In this document: positions 30,037-39,377 of the stretch, piece by piece
Position numbering within the stretch: the stretch's first letter is position 1
Layout of the letters: every line of letters starts with the position of its first letter
From: an uncultured Bacteroidales bacterium
GTDB taxonomy: Bacteria > Bacteroidota > Bacteroidia > Bacteroidales > UBA932
Assembly: GCA_947588835.1 (NCBI GenBank)
Contig: CANPZS010000014.1
Coordinates: 1 to 44,435 of the forward strand
Direction: 5' to 3'
Length of the DNA: 44,435 bases
Translations under genes and position numbers: made by a program
The notes under the pieces: generated by a model
What the model saw: only the letters and a program-made list of their open reading frames with translations
Database searches by the model: none
Told to the model about the DNA's origin: nothing

Positions 30037-33000
30037 TTAAAATGTTAGGCTTACGCCGAAAGAGACTGTCTTGGAAAGCGGATAAGCCTTGCCGAAGCCC
30101 CAGTTCATGTTGGCGTCGATCAGCTCGGGGTCGCTCAGCTTTGTGAATTTGGTGATGGTCAGCAGGTTTTCCACCGAGACGAAAGCGCGGAGGTTTTCCA
30201 CGCAGAATTTACGGGAGATCTCGTGCGGCACCGTGTACCCGAGGGTAACGTTCTTGAGACGTGCATAGGCCGCGTTCTGGAGATAGCGCGTCTGGTCATA
30301 GATGTTGCGGTCGCCGCTCCAGTTGGGACGCGGATAGTAGCTGTCGAGATTGAGCCCCTTCGGGTCGTCAGGATCGTCGCGGAAATAATCCTCGTGCTCC
30401 TTGAAGCCGAGGGCCTGCCATTTGCCCTGGCCGGTGGCTCCCCAGAACACTGCTCCGCCCGCGCTATAGTCGCGTTTGAGGGTGCCTTGGAAGAACACTT
30501 TCAGGTCGAAGCCCTTCCATGCGGCTTCCAGGTTGAGACCGAAATTGTAGCGCGGCGTGGAGTTCCCTATGATATGAAAGTCGCCGCTGTCGCCGAGCGT
30601 CCACGTGCCGTCGTCAATGGCGCCGTTGCCGTCGATGTCGGCATACATGATGTCTCCGGCGCTCCAGTTGCTGCCCAGCAGGCTCTGGTCGACCTTCGCA
30701 AGGTGGGCGTCCATCTCTTCCTGTGTTTTCGCTATGCCTACGGTGGTGAGGCCCCATATGTTGCCGAGCGTTTCGCCCTCATAGTAGTTGTCGAGGTTGA
30801 ACGATTCGTTGGGATATTTGTCTATCACTACCGTGTTGTCGCTCAGGGACAGCGTGGCCCCGTAGCTGAAGTCTCCGGCGTAGTCGCGCCAGCTGACCTG
30901 CAGATCCCAGCCCTTCGAGGTCATGTCGAGATTGTTTACGCGGGGCACGGCGGCGCCGAGCACGTCCGGGAGTTCAGGAGCGGGACCCACCATGTCGTAA
31001 GTCTTGCGCTGATAGTAGCCGAAGGTTCCCGACAGTCTGTCGTTGAACAGGCTCCAGTCCAGACCGGCCTCCCATGTGCGGCTCTTCTCCCATGTAAGGG
31101 ACGTGGAGACCAGGGAAGGCTGTGAAGATATGTTGGGCTTTGCGCTGTCGCCGAGCAGCCAGTTGCCGCCCTGCGACGAGAATCCGATGGCGGGATAGAA
31201 CGGATACCAGCTGTCGGTGTTCTGGTTTCCGAGTTCTCCCCATGAGCCGCGGATCTTCAGCATGTCTACCCAGGCGACGTCCTTCATGAAATTCTCCTTG
31301 GCGAGGTTCCAGCCCACGGAGAAGGACGGGAAGAAGCCCCATCTGGCGTCGCCGATGAAGCGTGAGCTGCCGTCATAGCGGAAGTTGGCTTCGAAGAGAT
31401 AACGCCCGTCGTAGTCATAGTTGATTCGTCCGAACCAGCCCGCGGTGGCCCAGCTGTTGTAGGCTCCGGACACGCTCGGGTTGGATGACGTGGTGTTGAG
31501 CGTGGGAAGCCCGGCCATGATGCCGTTCTGCTGTCCGTTGATCGAGCGGTTCCTCAGAAGCTCGGCCTGGAAACCGGCCATCACCTTTATGTTGTGGCCT
31601 TTTCCGATCTTACGGGAATATTCGGTGAAAATGTTGGGATTGAAGTAATTGGTCTTGATGGTATATTCCCGCACCGAGCTGTTGGGGTTGTGGAATACGA
31701 AGGAATTGCCGTTGACGTCCCAGCCATGTGTCGTGATCCAGTCCGTGTGCTGATACTGCGTCGTGGTCTTGTAGTTCAGCTCGGCGTTGATGATCCATCC
31801 GGCGAGCGGGGTGAGCTGCAGGGTGAGCTGCTGAGCCGTCACATCCGTCTGCGACTTGACCTGGCCGCCGTTTTCGAGTTCGTCGATATAGGATTCGGTG
31901 ACATAGTGGCCGTTCGGATCCTTCGTAGGAATGATGGGCCAGTAATGGGCGACGTCATGATAGAACTGCGGGAAGCTGCCGCCCGAATAGGCTACGGTCG
32001 GCGTCTCGAAGTCCGTGCGGGTGAAACGCACGTTGTAGCCGAGGCTTGCCCATTTGGCGAGCTTGAAATTGATCTTGCCGTTCACGTTGTAACGCTGCTG
32101 ATCGTCATTGCCGTGCCGCAGGGTGCCGCCTTGGTCGAGATAGTTGGCGGAAAAATAGAATTGCATCGCTTCGCTGCCGCCGCTGGCGCTGAAATTGTGC
32201 TCCTGGGTGAACGAGTTGCCGAAATGCTCTTTGAGCCAGTCGGTGTTGCCCACGGGCAGGAGCGGCGTGTCGTCCCAGATTTCCCACTGGTTGTTGCCGT
32301 TGGCGAACATGGTGGGCTTGGACGGATCTTTCTGCGCCGCAAGAATCTGCTGCAGCTTGTCGTCGGAGAACCATACGCCGTTGCCGCTGTATATGCTCGC
32401 CGTGTTCATGTAGAGGGCCCAGGTGTAGGAATCCATCATTTCCGGCATGTTCAAAGGCGAGTTGAAGCGGAAGTTGTTGTTGTAGTTGATGACGGTCTTG
32501 CCCGCCTTGCCCTTCTTGGTGGTGACGAGGACGACTCCGCCGGCCGCGCGCGAACCGTAAATGGAGGAGGCCGAGGCGTCCTTCAGGACGGAAAGGTTCT
32601 CAATGTCCTGCGGATTGAGGGTGTTGAGATCACCTTCCATGCCGTCGATGAGGATCAGCGGGGTTACGGACGAACCGCTGCCGATGGTGCCGCGGCCGCG
32701 GATATTGAAAGACTTTGATGAGTTCAAGGCGCCGCCGCCTGAACCGGTGGAGACGTTCATGCCCGGAACCATGCCCTGGAGCGCGTCGACTACGGAGTTC
32801 ACCGGACGTGAAGCTATGTCCTTGGCGCTGACGGTGGAAACCGCGCCCGTCAGGTTGACCTTCTTCTGGGTGCCGAAGCCTACGACCACTATGCCTTCGA
32901 GAAGTTCGGAATCTTCTTCAAGCAATATGTCGAGAGGCGTTCCGTTCCAGATGACGGATCTGGTGACATAGCCTATGCAGGAGATTTCAAGCGTGCCGCC

Positions 33001-33241
33001 GGGCTCCACGCCCTGAAGCTCGAAATGTCCGTCCAGATCGGTGATGGTTCCTGTCGTAGTACCTTCCACGATGACGCTGGCTCCTATGACCGGTCCCACG
33101 GCGTCACGTACCGTGCCCGAAGCTGTCCGGTCCTGTGTCAGCAGCGTCTCAGAATACCCCCCCCCGATTGCCGGGAGCGGCGAATGACGCGCCACACGCA
33201 AGCGTAATGGCGATCATGGCTGATATGGCTTGTTTTGACAT
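30037..33241 (-). CDS. SusC-like TonB-dependent transporter (orphan pair), frameshifted at a G9 run
   Basis: From about 33156 downward the frame encodes a full SusC/RagA receptor: carboxypeptidase-regulatory-like domain (SGTVRDAVGPVIGASV), EGIVVVGFGTQKK, plug with PLILIDGMEGD and VLKDASASSIYG, and a barrel ending KTVSFGVSLTF. In that frame the N-terminus lacks a signal peptide. A good one (MSKQAISAMIAITLACGASF, start ATG 33241-33239) exists one frame away, follows a consensus promoter, and reads into a stop at 33149-33151. The switch point is a run of nine G (33157-33165); eight or eleven G would join the frames. Either the gene is phase-variable and OFF here, or the run was miscounted in assembly. 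No STN domain. Confidence 0.9.
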
Positions 33242-33301
33242 AAGAATTAATGAGTTAGAATAAAAGTTATTAGTTTTTAACAAATTAAATTGTCTTTGGA
33301 A

Positions 33302-33333
33302 CAAAAATATTCTTTTTATCCGTAAAAAACAAA
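33302..33333 (-). promoter_or_regulatory. Promoter of the orphan SusC/SusD operon
   Basis: On the minus strand TTTG (33333-33330), 20 nt, then TATTTTTG (33309-33302) match the Bacteroidota consensus. The predicted leader to the ATG at 33241 is about 55 nt, which supports that upstream start rather than the downstream in-frame codons of the receptor frame. Confidence 0.6.
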
Positions 33334-33380
33334 TTTCATTTTCGGGGACATGAAATGTCGCTTTGTTCCTTTAAAATGAT

Positions 33381-33388
33381 TACCTTTG
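33381..33388 (+). promoter_or_regulatory. Candidate -7 box for rlmN
   Basis: TACCTTTG matches TAnnTTTG exactly, 45 nt before the rlmN start. A TTTG lies upstream at 33362-33365, but the spacing is 15 nt, shorter than the usual 19-20. Confidence 0.4.
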
Positions 33389-33433
33389 TATAATATGCAC
33401 TCCGGCCTTGCCGGACGGACTTTAAGGAACTAC

Positions 33434-34474
33434 ATGAAGGATACGCTGCTCGGAAAAACTCTCGCGGAACTCAGGGAAACGGCCGTTTCCGCCGGACTGC
33501 CCTCCTATGCAGGGGGACAGATGGCTAAATGGCTGTACAGGCGCAGGGTGCGCGCCATGGACTGGATGACTGATCTGCCGAAAGCCGGCAGGGAAACGCT
33601 GTCCGGGCTTTACGAACTGGGCCTGACCGCCCCTTCCGAATGCATCGTCTCGTCGGACGGCACCAAAAAATACCTTTTCCCGGTATCGTGCCCCCGCGGC
33701 GACGGACGGTACGAGGACAGTGCGGTGGAAGCCGTGATGATTCCGGACGGCGACCGCAGGACGCTGTGCGTCTCGTCCCAGGCCGGATGCAGGATGAACT
33801 GCCGTTTCTGCATGACGGGCCGCCAGGGCTTTCACGGGCACCTCTCCGCCGCGGACATCCTTTCGCAGTTTCTTGCCGTGGACGAGGCGGAGGACCTTAC
33901 GAACGCCGTTTTCATGGGAATGGGCGAGCCTCTCGACAATTGGGAAAACGTAAGGCGTGCCATAGAGGTGCTCACCGCCGACTGGGGATTTGCATGGAGC
34001 CCTAAGCGGATTACCCTCAGCACGATAGGCGTAGTTCCCAATCTCCGCAGATATCTCGACGGATGCCGCTCCCACTTGGCCGTGAGCCTGCACAATCCGT
34101 TCCCCGACGAAAGGGAGGCCCTGATGCCGGCCGAAAGGGCGTTTCCGCTGCGGGACGTGATGGAGCTTGTGAGACGGTACGATTTCACCGGGCAGCGCCG
34201 CATCAGTTTCGAGTATACCATGTTCGCCGGCCTGAACGATGACAAGCGCCATGCCGACGCGCTCGTGCGTCTGCTGCGCGGACTTGAATGCAGGGTAAAT
34301 CTGATACGTTTCCACAGGATTCCGGATTTTCCGTACGAATCTTCGGCGGAACCGGTCATGGAAGCATTCCGGGACAGGCTGAACAGGGGCGGAATAACCG
34401 CCACAATCAGGGCTTCCCGCGGAGAAGATATCTATGCCGCCTGCGGCATGCTTGCCGGCAGGCACGGGAACTGA
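33434..34474 (+). CDS. rlmN: 23S rRNA (adenine-2503-C2)/tRNA (adenine-37-C2) methyltransferase RlmN
   Basis: RlmN is a radical SAM enzyme that methylates C2 of A2503 in 23S rRNA and of A37 in some tRNAs, using an Fe-S cluster and a methyl-cysteine intermediate. In the 346-residue product the cluster motif is C119-x3-C123-x2-C126 (CRMNCRFC). The methyl-carrying cysteine fits C112 in LCVSSQAGC, seven residues before the cluster as in E. coli, and the second reactive cysteine fits the C-terminal AACGMLAG. GMGEPLDNWENV and LAVSLHNP are also typical. The start at 33434 has AAGGAAC just before it; upstream in-frame codons overlap the -7 box. recX begins 14 nt later. Confidence 0.96.
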   Translation: MKDTLLGKTLAELRETAVSAGLPSYAGGQMAKWLYRRRVRAMDWMTDLPKAGRETLSGLYELGLTAPSECIVSSDGTKKYLFPVSCPRGDGRYEDSAVEAVMIPDGDRRTLCVSSQAGCRMNCRFCMTGRQGFHGHLSAADILSQFLAVDEAEDLTNAVFMGMGEPLDNWENVRRAIEVLTADWGFAWSPKRITLSTIGVVPNLRRYLDGCRSHLAVSLHNPFPDEREALMPAERAFPLRDVMELVRRYDFTGQRRISFEYTMFAGLNDDKRHADALVRLLRGLECRVNLIRFHRIPDFPYESSAEPVMEAFRDRLNRGGITATIRASRGEDIYAACGMLAGRHGN

Positions 34475-34487
34475 TGCCGTGGATGCC

Positions 34488-34964
34488 ATGGAAGAACGGG
34501 AAAAGAAAGTACTCGCAAGCCTGCAGCGCCGGTGTTCCGCTATGGAATGCTGCCCCCGGGACATAGGGCGCAAGGCGTTGAAAATGCTTGACGGAGATTC
34601 GGAGGCCGCCGGCAGGGTGGTGGCCTCGCTCATGGAAGAAAATTATCTGAACGAGCTGCGGTATGCCTCCGCTTTCGCGAGAGAAAAGGCTTCCTTGAGC
34701 GGATGGGGCCCAGTGAAAATAGCGTATGCGCTCGCCGGCAAGGGGATATCGAAGCAGGCGGCGGACGAAGCCCTCGCGGCCGTGGACGCCGACGCGGCCG
34801 AGGGACGGATGCTGAAAACGCTTGAAGCCAAGTACAGGACTCTCGAAGGAGATCCTCGGATCCGCCTTAAAATGCTGAAATTCGCCCTCGGAAGAGGATA
34901 TGAATATGAGGAAGCGGCTGCGGCCGTTGACAAGATATTGAAAACCAAAGGTACAGATATATGA
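34488..34964 (+). CDS. recX: Regulatory protein RecX
   Basis: RecX family proteins bind RecA filaments and modulate recombination and the SOS response. The 158-residue product has the three-helix repeat architecture: MLDGDSEAAGRVVASLMEENYLNE-type segment around 20-60, YASAFAREKASLSGWGPVKIAYAL and GISKQAADEALAAV. The start at 34488 is taken because the frame upstream overlaps rlmN and the family begins with a short helical lead. Its stop overlaps the GH97 start by 4 bp (ATGA). Confidence 0.88.
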   Translation: MEEREKKVLASLQRRCSAMECCPRDIGRKALKMLDGDSEAAGRVVASLMEENYLNELRYASAFAREKASLSGWGPVKIAYALAGKGISKQAADEALAAVDADAAEGRMLKTLEAKYRTLEGDPRIRLKMLKFALGRGYEYEEAAAAVDKILKTKGTDI

Positions 34965-36988
34965 AACGGTACTTTGTATTAGCCGTGGCGCTGACGGCCG
35001 CGGCGGCCTGCACGGGGCCTTCATCTGTTTCTTCGCCTGACGGCCATATAAAAGTGGATTTTGCGTTGTCGGACGGCGTTCCCTATTATTCCGTTTCGGT
35101 GGACGGAAAGCCTTTCATAGAGCAGTCGCGCCTTGGCATTGCGGCGGCGGAATCCGATTTGTCCGGAACGTTCAGCTCCGCAGGCTCGTCTTTGTCCTCG
35201 CACGACGAGGTATGGACGCAGCCGTGGGGAGAGAACAAAAGCATCCGCGACCGTCACAGTGAATTGAGGGTTAATCTGAAAAACGGCTCCGGCGTGAAGC
35301 TCGCCATGGTTTTCCGCGTTTTTGACGACGGTCTCGGCTTCAGATACGAGTACGAGGTGCCGGGAACGGATACCGTGAGGGTGAACGACGAGCTGACGGA
35401 ATTCAATTTCGCGTCCGACGCACGTTCATGGTCGATACCGGGCAATTTCGATACCTATGAACTGACGTACAGGGATCTGCCGCTTTCCGCCGTGGAGGAC
35501 GCCAATACCCCCGTCTCGTTCAGGACGGAGGACGGCATCTACGCCAGCGTGCACGAGGCGGCCCTCGTCGACTATCCGGAGATGACGCTTCGCAAAACCT
35601 CCGGCACCCGTTTCACGAGTGCGCTCGCACCCCTTCCTGACGGCGTCAAGGCTGTGGTCGGAGGCACTTTCAAAACACCGTGGCGCACCGTACAGATAAG
35701 CGGTTCCGCCGTAGGGCTCATCAATTCGGCCCTGATTCTCAATCTGAACGATCCCTGCGTTCTGGAAGATACGGACTGGATCAGGCCGATGAAATACGTC
35801 GGCGTGTGGTGGGGAATGCATCTCGGCATAAATTCATGGACGGCTGACGCCCGCCACGGCGCCACCACTTCCGAAGCCTTCAGATACATTGACTTCGCCG
35901 CCGCCAACAATATAGAAGGAGTCCTATTTGAAGGCTGGAACGACGGCTGGGATACGTGGGGAGCCCGCCAGGACTTCGATTTCACCAGCCCTGCCAAGGA
36001 CTTCGACATACGCAAGGTGACGCAGTATGCCGCATCCAAGGGCGTTTCGTATATCCTTCACCATGAGACCGGCGGAAACGTCCCCAATTATGAAAGACAG
36101 CTTGACACGGCCCTCGCGTGGGCTGCGGAAATGGGCATCCATGCGTTGAAGACGGGCTATGCCGGCGGCATGCCGGGCGGCAATCTGCATCACAGCCAGT
36201 ACGGCGTGCGCCATTATCAGAAGGTCATCGACGAGGCGGCGAAATATAAAATCATGGTCGACGCCCACGAGCCCATCAAGCCCACAGGCCTGCGCCGCAC
36301 CTATCCCAATTTCATGACGCGCGAGGGCGCAAGGGGCATGGAGTGGAATGCGTGGAGCGACGGCAATGCTCCGGAACATCTTGAAATACTGCCTTATACG
36401 AGGCTGCTCGCCGGCCCGATGGACTATACTCCGGGCACTTTCGACATCCTTTTCGAAAACATAAAGGGCAATCCAAATCTGCGGCAATGGAATATGAAGC
36501 CCGCCACGGAATGCCGTGTGCACACTACGCTTGCGAAGCAGTTGGCGGACTGGGTGATCATCTATTCCCCCCTGCAGATGGCAAGCGATCTGATAGAAAA
36601 TTACGAAGGACATCCGGCGTTCCGCTTCTTCCGCGATTTCGATGCCGACTGCGACTGGTCCGAGGCCCTGCAGGGCGAGATAGGCGAATATGTCGCCGTG
36701 GTGCGCCGTGCCGGGGACAGGTTCTTTTACGGAGCCACTACGGATTCTTCGCCGCGCACGCTTGTGCAGCCGCTGTCGTTTCTTGAAGACGGCAAGGATT
36801 ACACGGCCGTGATATATGCCGATGGGGAAGACGCCGACTGGCTGACCAATCCGCAGTCGTACGAGATAACGGAACGCACCGTCACTTCCACGGATACACT
36901 TGAGGTTAGAATGGCCGCGGGAGGCGGTCAGGCCATAACTTTTATTCCTTGTCATGAACAATCCGAAAAAGCTCCCGGGGACGATTAG
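34961..36988 (+). CDS. Glycoside hydrolase family 97 (SusB-like), lipoprotein
   Basis: A 675-residue GH97 enzyme with a lipoprotein signal (LTAAAAC). The family contains inverting alpha-glucosidases such as SusB and retaining alpha-galactosidases, with a calcium ion in the active site. An N-terminal beta-sandwich (about 25-270), a catalytic (beta/alpha)8 barrel (about 275-570) and a C-terminal sheet are recognisable. The segments FEGWNDGWDTWG, HHETGGNVPNYE, GIHALKTGYAGG, MVDAHEPIKPTGLRRTYPN and GPMDYTPGTFD follow the SusB-like pattern with Glu in HHET and AHEP, so an inverting alpha-glucosidase is the likeliest activity. It is translationally coupled to recX and not next to a SusC/SusD pair in the same direction, an odd setting. 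Confidence 0.9.
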   Translation: MKRYFVLAVALTAAAACTGPSSVSSPDGHIKVDFALSDGVPYYSVSVDGKPFIEQSRLGIAAAESDLSGTFSSAGSSLSSHDEVWTQPWGENKSIRDRHSELRVNLKNGSGVKLAMVFRVFDDGLGFRYEYEVPGTDTVRVNDELTEFNFASDARSWSIPGNFDTYELTYRDLPLSAVEDANTPVSFRTEDGIYASVHEAALVDYPEMTLRKTSGTRFTSALAPLPDGVKAVVGGTFKTPWRTVQISGSAVGLINSALILNLNDPCVLEDTDWIRPMKYVGVWWGMHLGINSWTADARHGATTSEAFRYIDFAAANNIEGVLFEGWNDGWDTWGARQDFDFTSPAKDFDIRKVTQYAASKGVSYILHHETGGNVPNYERQLDTALAWAAEMGIHALKTGYAGGMPGGNLHHSQYGVRHYQKVIDEAAKYKIMVDAHEPIKPTGLRRTYPNFMTREGARGMEWNAWSDGNAPEHLEILPYTRLLAGPMDYTPGTFDILFENIKGNPNLRQWNMKPATECRVHTTLAKQLADWVIIYSPLQMASDLIENYEGHPAFRFFRDFDADCDWSEALQGEIGEYVAVVRRAGDRFFYGATTDSSPRTLVQPLSFLEDGKDYTAVIYADGEDADWLTNPQSYEITERTVTSTDTLEVRMAAGGGQAITFIPCHEQSEKAPGDD

Positions 36989-39374
36989 AACGGGAATGGC
37001 GTTGCTGTTCGCGGTGATGCTGGCTCCGGCTTCCGCGCTTTTCGCCCAGGACGAGGCGTCCGCGGGCTTCAGAATGGATTCCCATGCCGACGTGAAGGCG
37101 CTCAACGAAATCAGGAGCAGGATGGATTCGATACGCAGCCGACGGCCTACGGTGGCTCTCGTGCTCAGCGGAGGAGGCGCCAAGGGGGCCGCGCATGTGG
37201 GAGTGCTCAGATATATACATGAAAAGGGCATCCCCGTGGACATGGTGCTCGGCACGAGCATGGGCGGACTTGTGGGCGCCCTGTATGCCGTCGGCTACGG
37301 CCCCGGGCAGCTCGATTCCATCGTCCGCAGCATAGACTGGAACATCATGATGAGCGACAAGGTGCCGAGGTCCTATACGCCGTACACCCGCATCAGATAC
37401 AATGACAAATACGCCTTTTCGTTTCCTTTCTACAGGAGTCTCAAGGACATGGCGGACATAGGCAGGGCCGACTATACCACCGGCGCCAAGGAGGAATTCA
37501 TCATATCCGAAAATCCGTCGGACATGATAAAGGACAATCTGTTAGGCAGCCTGCCGTCCGGAACCATCTACGGGCAGAACGTAAACAACCTCATATCCAG
37601 CCTCACCGTAGGGTATCAGGAACCGTCGGATTTTCTTGAGTTCCCCGTTCCGTTCGTGTGCGTCGCCACCGATCTCGTGTCCGGCCGGGCCAAGGTGTGG
37701 CACAGCGGTGAACTGAATACGGCCATGCGTTCCACCATGTCGATTCCGGGGCTTTTCGCGCCGGTGCGCGTGGACGGGATGGTGCTTGTGGACGGAGGCA
37801 TGAGAAACAATTTCCCTACGGACCTCGCCAAGCAGATGGGTGCGGACATTGTCATAGGCGTGGAGCTTTCGGATGCGTCCAAGGATTTCGCGACCATCAA
37901 CAACATAGGCGACATAGTCATGCAAAGCATAGACATGCTGTCCAACGATTCGTTCCGCCGCAACATCAGGGTGCCTGACCTCACGCTCATAAAGCCCGAC
38001 CTGCACGAATTCAACATGTTGAGCTTCAGCCCTGAAAACGTGGACACCATCATACGGCGCGGCTATCTGGCGGCGCAGGCCGCGGATGAAGCCCTGACTC
38101 TTGTCCGCGACAGGACGGGGGCCGCCGCCCCGCGTCCGGAGTCGGCTCATCCGGCCATAGATCTCGGGACCCGTCCGGTAGTCATTTCCGACGTGGAATT
38201 CCTCGGGGTGGACGCCATCGAGGAAAATTATTTTCTGCGCAAGATCGGCATTTCCCCGGGAGATACCGTGGGCAGGAAGACCGTCGAGAGCGCCGTGTCC
38301 GTGCTGTTCGGCAGCGGGACCTTCGATTACGTGAATTATGAGCTGCTCGGTACCGAGGAACCGTTCCGTCTCAGATTCAATTGCCGGAGGGGACCGGTGA
38401 ACCGTCTCGGAGTGGGTTTCCGCATGGATACGGAGGAAGTCGTGGCCATAGCCTTGGATTTCGGTCTGAATACCAACAGGATACAGGGATCGTCGCTGAA
38501 CCTGTCCGCCAAAGTGAGCACCAACCCTTATTTCAAGGTGCATTATTCTTATAATAATGTGTCCCTGCCTACAGTGAACGTGGACGCTTCGGTGAACTGG
38601 GTGGAAAGGAACACTTTCTCGATAGGTGACGTGCGTTATAACATAGATTTTTTGCACAACAGGCAGGAGATCTATCTGTCAAACATGGCATGGACGGACT
38701 TCGACGTGCACGGCGGCATCCGCAGCGACATTTTCAATTTCTACAATCTGCTTTCCGACGGGCCCGAGATAGACTACGACAGGAAATCCCTGAACGACGG
38801 ATATCTGTCCCTGTTCGCGGACGCCCGCATAGACACTTTCAACAACGGCTATTTCCCCGATTCGGGCTATACCGTCGGGGCGGGCTATCACTGGACCTTC
38901 CTCGGCATGCCGTACAAAGTCAAGCCTTTCCATGAAGTGAACTTTGACGCGTCCGGCGTCGTGCGCCTTTCGGACCGTTTCGCATTGCGGCCTTCGTTAT
39001 ATGCCAGATTCGTCATAGGGGATAACGTGCCGCTTCAGTACGGCAATTTCATAGGCGGCAGCATGTACGGAAGGTATGTCGACCAGCATATCCCTTTCAT
39101 CGGCATAAACAATTCTGCATTCTGCGGGAAATTCCTTGCCGTGGCCCGTGCGGATCTGCGCTGCCGTCTTGCGCCGGGAAGCTATCTGAGCGGCATAGTG
39201 AATGTCAGCTGGGATTTCGACGATCTGGAGTCGGTCCAGTCGGCGAGGGGCATCTACGGTTTCGGACTTGAATATGCGTATTCCACTCCCGTAGGTCCGC
39301 TGAAGGCTGACGTGCATTGGTCGTCGCTGACGCACAGAATAGGATTTTATATGTCATTCGGCTTTGATTTCTGA
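36954..39374 (+). CDS. Patatin-like phospholipase fused to a POTRA and outer-membrane barrel
   Basis: The 806-residue protein has a signal peptide, a patatin-like phospholipase domain (about 65-350), a POTRA-like segment (about 390-460: VVISDVEFLGVDAIEE) and a BamA/TamA-like beta-barrel to the C-terminal Phe (FYMSFGFDF). This is the architecture of type Vd secretion proteins such as PlpD. The oxyanion loop SGGGAKG, nucleophile Ser102 in GTSMGG and Asp280 in DGGMRNNFP make an intact catalytic dyad, so phospholipase A activity at the outer membrane or outside is expected. The ATG at 36954 overlaps the GH97 gene by 35 nt; an in-frame ATG at 36996, 8 nt after that gene, would still leave a signal peptide and is a plausible alternative. 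Confidence 0.9.
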   Translation: MNNPKKLPGTIRTGMALLFAVMLAPASALFAQDEASAGFRMDSHADVKALNEIRSRMDSIRSRRPTVALVLSGGGAKGAAHVGVLRYIHEKGIPVDMVLGTSMGGLVGALYAVGYGPGQLDSIVRSIDWNIMMSDKVPRSYTPYTRIRYNDKYAFSFPFYRSLKDMADIGRADYTTGAKEEFIISENPSDMIKDNLLGSLPSGTIYGQNVNNLISSLTVGYQEPSDFLEFPVPFVCVATDLVSGRAKVWHSGELNTAMRSTMSIPGLFAPVRVDGMVLVDGGMRNNFPTDLAKQMGADIVIGVELSDASKDFATINNIGDIVMQSIDMLSNDSFRRNIRVPDLTLIKPDLHEFNMLSFSPENVDTIIRRGYLAAQAADEALTLVRDRTGAAAPRPESAHPAIDLGTRPVVISDVEFLGVDAIEENYFLRKIGISPGDTVGRKTVESAVSVLFGSGTFDYVNYELLGTEEPFRLRFNCRRGPVNRLGVGFRMDTEEVVAIALDFGLNTNRIQGSSLNLSAKVSTNPYFKVHYSYNNVSLPTVNVDASVNWVERNTFSIGDVRYNIDFLHNRQEIYLSNMAWTDFDVHGGIRSDIFNFYNLLSDGPEIDYDRKSLNDGYLSLFADARIDTFNNGYFPDSGYTVGAGYHWTFLGMPYKVKPFHEVNFDASGVVRLSDRFALRPSLYARFVIGDNVPLQYGNFIGGSMYGRYVDQHIPFIGINNSAFCGKFLAVARADLRCRLAPGSYLSGIVNVSWDFDDLESVQSARGIYGFGLEYAYSTPVGPLKADVHWSSLTHRIGFYMSFGFDF

Positions 39375-39377
39375 CAT

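Noticed and set aside
30037..33201. SusC of the orphan pair starting at the TTG at 33201
   Set aside because: This start gives no signal peptide, while a perfect one with promoter lies in another frame across the G9 run; the frameshift explanation fits better.
27316..33241. ECF sigma factor as regulator of the orphan SusC/SusD pair
   Set aside because: The SusC has no STN signalling domain, the membrane protein is not FecR-like, and a strong terminator separates the two units.
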